Shown piece by piece: positions 56,592 through 64,000 of a DNA stretch of 64,000 nt. The stretch lies in NCBI RefSeq assembly GCF_000284335.1, contig NC_017096.1, positions 558,001 through 622,000 of the forward strand, written 5' to 3'. Under the pieces are notes generated by a model. That model was not told where the DNA came from. It made no database searches and worked only from the letters and a program-made list of their open reading frames with translations. Source of the DNA: Caldisericum exile AZM16c01 (GTDB lineage: Bacteria; Caldisericota; Caldisericia; Caldisericales; Caldisericaceae). Each line of letters begins with the position of its first letter. The stretch's first letter is position 1. Made by a program: the position numbers and the translations under genes.

Positions 56592-59036
56592 ATGAATTGG
56601 AACAATTTAACAGAAAGAGCACAAAAAGCGATTTTAATTGCGCAAGAAGAGGCTCATAATCTCGGGAATGATTATCTCGGGACGGAACATCTATTGCTTG
56701 GACTTATTAAAGTAGAAGAAGGTATTGCATATAATGCGATTATCAGCATGGGTGTTGATCCAGATGAGGTTGTTGAGCGAATCGAAAATTTTATCAAGGA
56801 GAATAGAAATTTCACTGGGAAAACAAGCGATGAGGTCATTCTTACGCCACGTGCTAAAAGAGTTCTTGAACTTGCTGAGCGTGAAGCGATTAATCTTGGT
56901 GACAATTATATAAGCACTGAACATATTCTTCTTGCAATTCTTCACGAAGGTGGTGGAGTTGGAGTAAAAATCCTTCAAGACTTAGGCGTTGATATACAGA
57001 AGTTTGAAGAGACGATTTATTCAATGATTGGCGAAAAGGCAACGAAAGATACAATGAAAACGTCTGAGTTTAGAGAGACAAAAACTCCCACTCTTGACCA
57101 GTTTTCAAGAGACCTTACATACCTTGCAACACGTGGTGAACTTGACCCTGTTATTGGAAGAGAAGCAGAAATTGAGCGCGTAATCGAAATTTTAATGAGA
57201 AGAAAGAAAAACAACCCTGCAATCATTGGCGATCCTGGTGTTGGAAAAACTGCAATTGTTGAAGGACTTGCGCAGAAAATTGCCGATAACGATGTGCCAG
57301 ACTTACTTAAAGGAAAAAGAATCGTATCTTTGGATCTTGCTTCTGTTATTGCTGGCACAAAATACAGAGGCGAGTTTGAGGAACGAATGAAAAAGATTCT
57401 CAAAGAGGTTGCAAAAACAAATAGAAATGTTATTCTTTTTATAGATGAATTCCATACACTTGTAGGTGCTGGTGCTGCAGAAGGCGCTATCGATGCCTCA
57501 AATATCCTTAAGCCGTCTTTAGCAAGTGGAGAGATTCAGGTAATTGGTGCAACGACTCTTAAGGAATATAGAAAGTATGTTGAAAAAGATCCTGCACTTG
57601 AGAGACGTTTCCAACCTGTCTACGTAAAAGAACCCTCCATTGAGGAGGCAATTGAGATACTTAAAGGTATTCGTGAGCGATATGAAAAGTTTCATGGAGT
57701 AAAAATCCCAGATGAAGCAATTGAACTTGCAGTTAAGCTGTCCGTGAAGTATATAAACGATAGGTTTCTCCCAGATAAGGCAATTGATGTCATTGATGAG
57801 GCCTCTGCAAGATTGAAACTTCAACTTTCTAAAAATTCGGAAATAAAAGAACTTGAAAAAAAGATAAAAGAAATTAAGGATAGAAGGTTTCAAGCGATAA
57901 GGGAAAAAAGACTTCTTGAAGCAGAACGCCTTAGGGAAGAAGAGAAGAATCTTCTCAATGCCTTAAGACTCATAGCAAACGAAAAAGAATCAGAAATTCC
58001 AATATTAAGCGAAGATGATGTAAGAAAAGTTATATCTTTGTGGACTGGTGTACCAACTGAAAAGATGATAAAAGATGAAAAAGAGCGTCTTGTTCATATG
58101 GAGGAAGAGCTCCACAAACGCATTGTTGGGCAAGAAGAGGCAGTAAGGGCTGTATCTCGTGCAATAAGGCGTGCACGGTCCGGTTTAAAAAATCCGAACA
58201 AACCCATTGGCACATTCTTGTTTCTTGGGCCAACTGGTGTTGGTAAAACGGAACTTGCAAAAACACTTGCAGAATTTCTTTTTGGAAATGAAAATGCCCT
58301 CATTAGGCTTGATATGTCTGAATACATGGAGAAGTTTTCTGTTTCAAGACTTATTGGTTCTCCTCCTGGTTATGTTGGTTATGAAGAAGGTGGCCAATTG
58401 ACGGAAGCCGTAAGAAGAAGACCGTATTCAGTTGTGCTGTTTGATGAAATTGAAAAAGCACACCCGGATGTATTTGATATCCTTCTGCAGATAATGGATG
58501 AAGGAAGGCTTACTGACTCGCAGGGAAGAACTGTGGATTTTAAGAATACAGTTATAATCCTTACCTCAAACTTCGGAACAGAAAATCTCAAGGAAAAGAG
58601 TGTTGGTTTTGAATTAGGAAATGCAATAGAATCCTTTGAAGAAAAGAAGAAAAAATTACTCTCATCACTTAAAGGATTATTTAAACCAGAATTTCTCAAT
58701 AGGCTTGACGATATTATCGTATTCTACCCACTTACACTGGAAGAAATTAAGCAAATTGTTGATATCATTATGAAGAGAATTGAAAAGAATGCTTCTGAAA
58801 ATAACATTGAAATTGAACTTACCGAAAAGGCAAAAGAATACCTTGCAAGAACTGGCTACAGTCCTGAATATGGTGCAAGGCCATTGCAGAGACTTATTGA
58901 AAAGGAAGTAGAGGATCCAATTGCCGTTAAAATCCTCCAAGGCGAAATTAAGGAAGGAAGCCTTGTGGTTGTTGATTATAAAGAGGATTCAGGTATTGTT
59001 TTTGAAATAAAAGAGAAAATTCCATCGCATGGATAA
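56592..59036 (+). CDS. clpC: ATP-dependent unfoldase ClpC
   Basis: 814 residues. Clp N-domain repeats (GTEHLLLGLIKVEEG and STEHILLAILHEGGG), AAA1 with GDPGVGKT and FIDEFHTLVGAGAAEG, a UVR/coiled-coil middle region (about 415-475), AAA2 with GPTGVGKTELAK and VVLFDEIEKAHPDV, and the C-terminal D2 small domain with GARPLQRLIEKEVEDP. Feeds proteins to ClpP or refolds them. The McsA, McsB and CtsR genes that often precede clpC in Firmicutes are absent. Overlaps lepA by 8 nt. Confidence 0.96.
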   Translation: MNWNNLTERAQKAILIAQEEAHNLGNDYLGTEHLLLGLIKVEEGIAYNAIISMGVDPDEVVERIENFIKENRNFTGKTSDEVILTPRAKRVLELAEREAINLGDNYISTEHILLAILHEGGGVGVKILQDLGVDIQKFEETIYSMIGEKATKDTMKTSEFRETKTPTLDQFSRDLTYLATRGELDPVIGREAEIERVIEILMRRKKNNPAIIGDPGVGKTAIVEGLAQKIADNDVPDLLKGKRIVSLDLASVIAGTKYRGEFEERMKKILKEVAKTNRNVILFIDEFHTLVGAGAAEGAIDASNILKPSLASGEIQVIGATTLKEYRKYVEKDPALERRFQPVYVKEPSIEEAIEILKGIRERYEKFHGVKIPDEAIELAVKLSVKYINDRFLPDKAIDVIDEASARLKLQLSKNSEIKELEKKIKEIKDRRFQAIREKRLLEAERLREEEKNLLNALRLIANEKESEIPILSEDDVRKVISLWTGVPTEKMIKDEKERLVHMEEELHKRIVGQEEAVRAVSRAIRRARSGLKNPNKPIGTFLFLGPTGVGKTELAKTLAEFLFGNENALIRLDMSEYMEKFSVSRLIGSPPGYVGYEEGGQLTEAVRRRPYSVVLFDEIEKAHPDVFDILLQIMDEGRLTDSQGRTVDFKNTVIILTSNFGTENLKEKSVGFELGNAIESFEEKKKKLLSSLKGLFKPEFLNRLDDIIVFYPLTLEEIKQIVDIIMKRIEKNASENNIEIELTEKAKEYLARTGYSPEYGARPLQRLIEKEVEDPIAVKILQGEIKEGSLVVVDYKEDSGIVFEIKEKIPSHG

Positions 59037-60825
59037 AATTCGTAATTTTTCAATAATTGCACATATTGACCACGGGAAGTCAACACTTGCGGATAGATTT
59101 TTGGAGCGTGGTGGGTTAGTTGTTAAAGGAGAGCAGATCCTTGACAGCATGGAACTTGAAAGGGATCGAGGCATCACTATCCGAGCCCACCCAGTTAGCC
59201 TTGATATTGAAGTTGATGGCGTTAAGTACCTTTTTAATCTCATAGATACACCAGGACATGTAGATTTTTCCTATGAAGTATCAAGAAGCCTAAAGGCATG
59301 TGAAGGGGCAATACTTCTTGTAGATGCAACTCAAGGAGTTGAAGCGCAAACGATTGCAAATACATATCTTGCCTTGGAAAACGACCTTGTTATCATTCCT
59401 GTTATAAACAAAATTGACGTGAAAGATGCAGATATTGAAGGAACTTCAAAAGAAATAGTTGATATTCTGGGGTTTAAAGAAGACGAGATTCTTAAAATCA
59501 GTGCAAAGACAGGTGAAGGCGTCGATAATTTAATCAAGGCAATCTTAGAGAGAATTCCAGCACCTCATGGCGATCCCAATGCCCCACTTAAGGCTCTTGT
59601 CTTTGACTCACACTTTGACACGTATAAAGGCGTTGTTGTGTATGTGCGTATAAAAGATGGCACAATTAAAAAAGGCGATAAAATTAAGTTTATGTCCAAT
59701 GGAAAAGAATTCGAAGTTGAAGAGGTTGGTATTTTTAGGCTTAAAATGGAGCCGGAAGATGTGCTTTCTGCAGGTTCCGTTGGGTATTTTACTGCACTTA
59801 TACGGGATCCTCTCGATGTTCAAATTGGAGATACTGTAACGCATGCAAACAATCCAACAAAAGAGCCTATACCCGGATTTAGAAAAAATGTTCCAATGGT
59901 TTTTGCAGGAATTTTTCCCCTTAACACTAATGAATTTGAGGAATTAAAAAAATCTCTCGAGAAACTTCATTTGAATGACCCAGCCTTCACCTTTGAGCCA
60001 GAATCGTCTGAGGCGCTTGGATTTGGTTTTAGATGCGGATTCTCGGGGCTTCTTCATATGGAGATAACGATTGAACGATTAAGAATTGAATTTGGACAGG
60101 ATATCATAGCAACAGTCCCAAATGTTGAGTATGAAATTGTTTTAAGAGACGGACGCACTATAACAATTGATAACCCTGCGAAATTTCCAGACCCATCAAA
60201 CATTCTTGAGATAAGAGAGCCCATTGTTGATGCCTCAATAATGATTCCGCCAGATTATATAGGAAATGTAATGGAACTAATTACATCAAGAAGAGCAGTG
60301 TATAAAGAGATGCTTTATCCTGAAGAAAAGAGAGTAATTATACGTTTTGAAGTGCCACTCCAAGAGATTATTACAGATTTTTTTGATACATTGAAGTCAG
60401 TTACACGTGGCTATGGAACTCTTGACTATGAATTTATAGGTTTCAAAAAGGCAGACATTGTAAAAGTTGATATTTTAATAAATAAAAAGCCCATAGATGC
60501 ACTTTCCTTTATGGCCCACGAAGAAAAGGCATATTATGTTGCTCGCTCAATGCTTGAAAAAATGAGAAAAGTTATCCCACGACAAATGTTTGAAATAAGT
60601 TTGCAGGCTGCCATCGGAAGTAAAATCATAGCGAAAGAACGTATTGTACCGTATCGAAAAGATGTCCTTGCAAAGTGCTATGGGGGAGATGTTACTCGAA
60701 AAAGAAAACTTCTTGAAAAGCAAAAAGAAGGAAAGAAAAAGATGAAAATGGTTGGTAATGTTGAAATCCCGCAGGAAGCATTTTTCTCAATACTTTCGGT
60801 AAAGAGTGGGGAGAAAGAAGAATAG
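59029..60825 (+). CDS. lepA: Elongation factor 4 (LepA)
   Basis: 598 residues, full length. G1 AHIDHGKSTL, G2 GITIRAHPV, G3 DTPGHVDF, G4 NKID and G5 SAKTGEG. The LepA-specific C-terminal domain ends in CYGGDVTRKRKLLEKQKEGKKKMK. Back-translocates or remodels stalled ribosomes. ATG lies inside the clpC end; hemW starts within the last 20 nt. Confidence 0.97.
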   Translation: MDKIRNFSIIAHIDHGKSTLADRFLERGGLVVKGEQILDSMELERDRGITIRAHPVSLDIEVDGVKYLFNLIDTPGHVDFSYEVSRSLKACEGAILLVDATQGVEAQTIANTYLALENDLVIIPVINKIDVKDADIEGTSKEIVDILGFKEDEILKISAKTGEGVDNLIKAILERIPAPHGDPNAPLKALVFDSHFDTYKGVVVYVRIKDGTIKKGDKIKFMSNGKEFEVEEVGIFRLKMEPEDVLSAGSVGYFTALIRDPLDVQIGDTVTHANNPTKEPIPGFRKNVPMVFAGIFPLNTNEFEELKKSLEKLHLNDPAFTFEPESSEALGFGFRCGFSGLLHMEITIERLRIEFGQDIIATVPNVEYEIVLRDGRTITIDNPAKFPDPSNILEIREPIVDASIMIPPDYIGNVMELITSRRAVYKEMLYPEEKRVIIRFEVPLQEIITDFFDTLKSVTRGYGTLDYEFIGFKKADIVKVDILINKKPIDALSFMAHEEKAYYVARSMLEKMRKVIPRQMFEISLQAAIGSKIIAKERIVPYRKDVLAKCYGGDVTRKRKLLEKQKEGKKKMKMVGNVEIPQEAFFSILSVKSGEKEE

Positions 60826-61966
60826 ATATTTTGAGGGTTTTGGTCTTTATATCCATTTCCCTTTCTGTGTAAGAAAGTGTGCCTATTGCGACTTTGCATC
60901 TTATAAGTTTCAAAAGACTTACTCTAAAAAGTATTTTTCTTATCTTAGGAAGGAAGTTGAAATTTTTGTTTCAAAATTTCCCGAGAGTTCTTTAAAAAGA
61001 GTCCAAACAATTTATGTTGGCGGCGGTACACCAAGTCTCATGGATGTTGAGGAATTTTCAGCTTTTTTGAGTTTTTTGAAGCGTTATTTTGATTTTTCAA
61101 ACCTTAAAGAATTTACAATCGAAGCAAATCCTGAAAGCATAGAAAAGGAAAAATTCGAGGACTTTTTAATGCTTTCTGCAAATAGAGTTAGTATTGGTAT
61201 GCAATCCTTTAATGACGAAACTCTTAGAATTCTTGGGCGAGTTCATGATAGCAAAACCGCAGTGAAAAAATTTGAACTTCTTCGTTCAATTGGTTTCAAT
61301 AACATAAATATTGATCTTATTTTTGCTCTTCCAAATGAGTCATTTGAAGCACAAATGAATTCTTTAAAGAAGGCGATTTCCTTAAATCCTGAGCATATCT
61401 CATACTATGCACTTATGCTTGAAAGGGGGACTCCTTTAAACAAAATGAAAAATCGGTTTACATTTCCCAATGAAGATACTTGGCTAAAAGAATTTTCCAT
61501 TGGTAAAAGGTTGCTCGAAGATAACGGCTATATTCACTATGAAATATCAAACTACGCAAAGAGAACATTTGAATGCATTCATAACATTTCTTATTGGCGG
61601 AGTTTTCCCTACTTGGGATTTGGAATATCCGCAGGCGGTTTTTATAATGGCATTCGTTATGTGAATGTCCGAGATTTTGAAAGCTATTTTAGAAGGCTTG
61701 ACAAATGTGAGTTACCTTTTTCTACGAAAAAGAAACTTTCCGTGCAAGAGTTAAAAAGTGAATTCATTTTCATGGGGCTTAGACTCCTTGATGGAGTTTA
61801 TTTTAGTGATTACTATCATAGATTTGGAAGTTTTCTCATTGAAGACTTTAAGGAAAAGATTGAGAAATTAAGCCACCTTAAATTATTAAAAGTCGAAAAA
61901 GATAAAATTGCACTCTCCGAAAGGGGAGTGCGGTTTGCAAACGTTGTATTTAGAGAGTTTATTTAG
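60806..61966 (+). CDS. hemW: Radical SAM protein HemW
   Basis: 386 residues. GLYIHFPFCVRKCAYCDF carries the radical-SAM cysteines C21, C25 and C28 with the HemW-type FPFC; then YVGGGTPSLM, EANPES and the HemW C-terminal domain (GISAGGFYNG region). Formerly called oxygen-independent coproporphyrinogen oxidase-like; HemW is a heme chaperone. Starts at GTG 60806 within lepA. Its end overlaps the convergent DUF4388 gene by 8 nt. Confidence 0.93.
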   Translation: MGRKKNRYFEGFGLYIHFPFCVRKCAYCDFASYKFQKTYSKKYFSYLRKEVEIFVSKFPESSLKRVQTIYVGGGTPSLMDVEEFSAFLSFLKRYFDFSNLKEFTIEANPESIEKEKFEDFLMLSANRVSIGMQSFNDETLRILGRVHDSKTAVKKFELLRSIGFNNINIDLIFALPNESFEAQMNSLKKAISLNPEHISYYALMLERGTPLNKMKNRFTFPNEDTWLKEFSIGKRLLEDNGYIHYEISNYAKRTFECIHNISYWRSFPYLGFGISAGGFYNGIRYVNVRDFESYFRRLDKCELPFSTKKKLSVQELKSEFIFMGLRLLDGVYFSDYYHRFGSFLIEDFKEKIEKLSHLKLLKVEKDKIALSERGVRFANVVFREFI

Positions 61967-62723
61967 TCTTTTTTCGTAATGAGATTTTTCCGTTACTTAA
62001 AAGATATCTTAAAATTTGTCTTCCTTCACGAAGTGTAATTCCCATTTCTTTACATATTGTCGGAAAATCTTTTCTTCCGTCAATTTTATTGTAGAATGCA
62101 ATGTTTCTATCACCGTAGACAGGCGTGTTCACCGCATACCATCCGGTTTCTTTTACAGGAATGACTTGATCCTCCTCTTTTAGAACATCCTCGGTTTCAA
62201 AACTCATCGTAATGAGGCCTTTATCAAAAAGGGAAGCAAGAATTTCAAGAGTTTTCATTTCTCCCATTGGAGAATTCATAAGCAACCGCAAAAGTGTTGT
62301 TGGTTCTCTAACAAGAGCAAGTATTTTCCATTCCTCTGGTGTGAGTTTTACTTCTTCTGATTTTGCCTCACCTATATCAAAAACGATATCGTAGTTTGGA
62401 AATTTCTTTTTTAGTTCTTCCCATCTCTTCAAAATGTTATCGATATCTTTTGTAAGTGATTCGAGTTCTTTTGCTTTGTCGCTTTCTTTTACATCATCCA
62501 TTTTAATAAACTCGAATTTTCCAGACCTGAGGCCTGCCGCTTTTTCAAATGATGAGATTGGATCTTTGTCTCCTTCTGCATTAACTAAGATGCCGTTTTT
62601 GAAATAGAGAAATACATGCGTTGAGTCACCAATGATTTCAAGTTTTCCTGTGCCTTTCATGGATTGAACTAAATTCAATAAGCCTTTAAGGTCAAGTTCA
62701 CTTAAATCTCCCGTTAAAGCCAT
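61959..62723 (-). CDS. DUF4388 (PATAN-type) protein with winged-helix-like tail
   Basis: 254 residues. The N-terminal ALTGDLSELDLKGLLNLVQSMKGTGKLEI is the DUF4388/PATAN opening, followed by LYFKNGILVNAEGDKDP and a helix pair. A predicted winged-helix region (about 130-190, LTPEEWKILALVREPTTLLRLL) and another from about 205 follow. Such proteins are signalling adaptors near two-component systems or gliding genes. ATG 62723 has GGGAGG upstream; an earlier ATG is 22 codons out of range of it. Confidence 0.8.
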   Translation of the reverse strand: MALTGDLSELDLKGLLNLVQSMKGTGKLEIIGDSTHVFLYFKNGILVNAEGDKDPISSFEKAAGLRSGKFEFIKMDDVKESDKAKELESLTKDIDNILKRWEELKKKFPNYDIVFDIGEAKSEEVKLTPEEWKILALVREPTTLLRLLMNSPMGEMKTLEILASLFDKGLITMSFETEDVLKEEDQVIPVKETGWYAVNTPVYGDRNIAFYNKIDGRKDFPTICKEMGITLREGRQILRYLLSNGKISLRKKTK

Positions 62724-62797
62724 CCTCAGCCTCCCTTTTTTAAGATTTATTTTACTATTCTTATTATAGATATTTTTAAAAAAAGTCAAATAGCATG

Positions 62798-62803
62798 TAT
62801 AAT
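62798..62803 (+). promoter_or_regulatory. -10 box giving a leaderless rapZ mRNA
   Basis: TATAAT (62798-62803) with TG directly in front, then 6 nt and ATG 62810. No Shine-Dalgarno fits. The in-frame ATG at 62795 would lie within the promoter. Confidence 0.65.
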
Positions 62804-62809
62804 ATTTCG

Positions 62810-63697
62810 ATGAAAGAGCGAATCAATTTTGTAATTATAACTGGGTTAAGTGGCGCAGGAAAGACAAAAACCGTTGGAGTAATGGAAGATTTGGGTTATT
62901 ACTGTATTGATAATCTTCCACCAACTCTAATAAATGACTTTATAAAAATTGCACAGAGTACTGATGGTAAAATTAACAAAATTTGTGCAGTAATAGATAT
63001 AAGGAGCAAGGATTTCTTACAACAATTTCCAGAAATTGTTAAAGAATTGAAAAAAAGAGAGGATATAAATCTAAAGATCATTTTCCTTGAGGCATCAGTT
63101 GAAGCGCTTGTTAAAAGATTTTCCGAAACAAGAAGAAAGCATCCTTTTGATGAAAGCACTTCTGTAACTCTTGAAGAAAAAATTAAAGAGGAAATAAACT
63201 GTCTTACTCCAATTAAGGAAATCGCAGATATTGTGGTTGACACAACACATTTTAAAGTTCAGGACCTTAAGAGAAAAATTATCGAAATTCTCACATTACC
63301 TGAAGAGAAAGCACTACATATTACGATAATTACTTTTGGCTACAAATATGGTGTGCCGATTCAGTCTGATATTGTAATTGATGTTCGTTTTATTCCAAAT
63401 CCTTTTTATGAGGAGGAACTGACTTTTAAGTCAGGGCTTGATAAAGAAGTACAGGATTTTGTTTTGAGTTTTGAGGAGACGAGGGAATTTCTCAAAAAAC
63501 TTATAGATTTCTTGCTATTCTTAATCCCTTATTATATAAAAGAGGGTAAATCATATCTTACAATTTCACTTGGTTGCACAGGCGGACATCACAGGTCTGT
63601 CGCTATAGGTGAAATTCTATCCGAGAAGCTTAAAGAAAAAGGCTTTAACGTTTCTGTTGTTCACAAGGATTTGCAAAATGAGGATAGAACAAAGTAA
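62810..63697 (+). CDS. rapZ: RNase adapter/nucleotide-binding protein RapZ
   Basis: 295 residues. Walker A GLSGAGKTKTV (about 11-19), DLGYYCIDNLPP, the motif RKHPFDE and the C-terminal GCTGGHHRSVAIGE (about 260). Binds nucleotides and glucosamine-6-phosphate signals in E. coli; in Gram-positive-like genomes it sits in rapZ-yvcK-whiA as here. ATG 62810 is preferred over ATG 62795, which overlaps the -10 box. Overlaps the following gene by 20 nt. Confidence 0.94.
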   Translation: MKERINFVIITGLSGAGKTKTVGVMEDLGYYCIDNLPPTLINDFIKIAQSTDGKINKICAVIDIRSKDFLQQFPEIVKELKKREDINLKIIFLEASVEALVKRFSETRRKHPFDESTSVTLEEKIKEEINCLTPIKEIADIVVDTTHFKVQDLKRKIIEILTLPEEKALHITIITFGYKYGVPIQSDIVIDVRFIPNPFYEEELTFKSGLDKEVQDFVLSFEETREFLKKLIDFLLFLIPYYIKEGKSYLTISLGCTGGHHRSVAIGEILSEKLKEKGFNVSVVHKDLQNEDRTK

Positions 63698-64000
63698 ATT
63701 AAGGTTTTTATTACCTGGCTTAAAATTAAAGAGATACATTGCTCTAATTATATTTTCAATTTTTCTTCTTATGTACGGAATTTTTGTATTTTCTACCGCT
63801 ATCTCAGGAAACGACAATCTTATGCAGAGCAATCTTTATCCTGGGAAATATTTTGATGTCCGTTTCGAAAATTTATATATTCAGGTTGGTTCACTTCTTG
63901 TAATAATACTTTCACTTACACTTCTTTACTTAGGAATTACTCTTCTTGTCCAATCTGTTGCAAAGGCACTTGTACCTGATAAACCGTATGAGGAGATATT
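63678..64000 (+). CDS. yvcK: YvcK-like gluconeogenesis factor, 3'-partial
   Basis: The first 107 codons; the gene runs off the right edge. The visible part is FLLPGLKLKRYIALIIFSIF, a short loop and a second hydrophobic stretch (about 71-92), i.e. two membrane helices with a basic start. This matches the membrane-anchored N-terminal extension of YvcK/CofD-like proteins in several thermophilic Clostridia-type genomes, and the position after rapZ is the conserved one. The nucleotide-binding core lies outside the window, so the call rests mainly on context. ATG 63678 is 20 nt inside rapZ. Confidence 0.72.
   Translation, partial: MRIEQSKLRFLLPGLKLKRYIALIIFSIFLLMYGIFVFSTAISGNDNLMQSNLYPGKYFDVRFENLYIQVGSLLVIILSLTLLYLGITLLVQSVAKALVPDKPYEEI

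Overview
The window is one contiguous piece of a low-GC (about one third G+C by eye), gene-dense bacterial chromosome with short intergenic gaps, many overlapping start/stop pairs and no insertion sequence, prophage or CRISPR array that I can see. The gene set suggests a small-genome anaerobic, probably thermophilic bacterium living on peptides and amino acids: an OPT peptide transporter next to a P1 peptidase, an APC permease, a class III aminotransferase, an Ntn-type asparaginase, a CstA-family carrier, RNase J, GatCAB, RapZ/YvcK and an archaeal-type asparagine synthetase. Caldisericum-like or Coprothermobacter-like lineages would fit, but I cannot fix the taxon from the sequence alone. No stretch over 300 bases lacks a gene; the longest gap (about 49690-49977) is filled by an attenuator and two divergent promoters.

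Layout. 1-5.9 kb: a LytS/LytR-type two-component pair, a CstA-family transporter with a candidate LytTR operator, then a small unknown protein, a Get3/ArsA-like ATPase and a membrane-anchored unknown. 5.9-14.1 kb: mixed metabolic genes (nucleotidyltransferase-like protein, phosphoesterase, APC permease, aminotransferase, PP-loop/NFACT-R protein, asparaginase, secreted zinc phospholipase C). 14.1-20.1 kb: a complete Pho module on the minus strand, phoB-phoR-[three 11-bp Pho repeats]-pstS-pstC-pstA-pstB-phoU. 20.2-27.0 kb: DUF763 and YigZ proteins, then rpsP-khpA-ylqD-trmD-SPOUT methyltransferase, and rplS-lepB-rnhB-yraN; rimM is missing from its usual place. 27.0-30.4 kb: tRNA-Gln, RNase J, tRNA-Leu, a phosphoesterase and lexA. 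30.4-37.3 kb (minus): a three-gene winged-helix/AAA ATPase/PD-(D/E)XK nuclease cassette downstream of nicotinamidase, peroxiredoxin, P1 peptidase and OPT genes. 37.4-45.8 kb (plus): beta-propeller protein, ligA, gatC-gatA-gatB, nitroreductase, lemA, htpX. 45.9-49.9 kb (minus): surE, glycosyltransferase, glnA and an archaeal-type asparagine synthetase. 50-56.4 kb: DUF5666 secreted protein, AI-2E family protein, gyrA, gyrB. 56.6-64 kb: clpC, lepA, hemW, DUF4388 protein, rapZ and the start of yvcK.

The most striking element is upstream of the asparagine synthetase gene (49720-49885, minus strand). A consensus promoter drives an almost leaderless 25-codon reading frame containing INNNNINN, followed by mutually exclusive antiterminator and terminator helices. 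This has the architecture of a trp-type ribosome-mediated attenuator, tuned to asparagine.

A second theme is leaderless expression: for at least five genes (phoB, the phosphoesterase at 29699, the beta-propeller gene, the glycosyltransferase and rapZ) a -10 box ends only 6-7 nt before the start codon with no Shine-Dalgarno sequence, with the DUF763 gene at 8 nt. Most other genes have strong GGAGG sites. Several starts below were moved to the codon that such a site supports.
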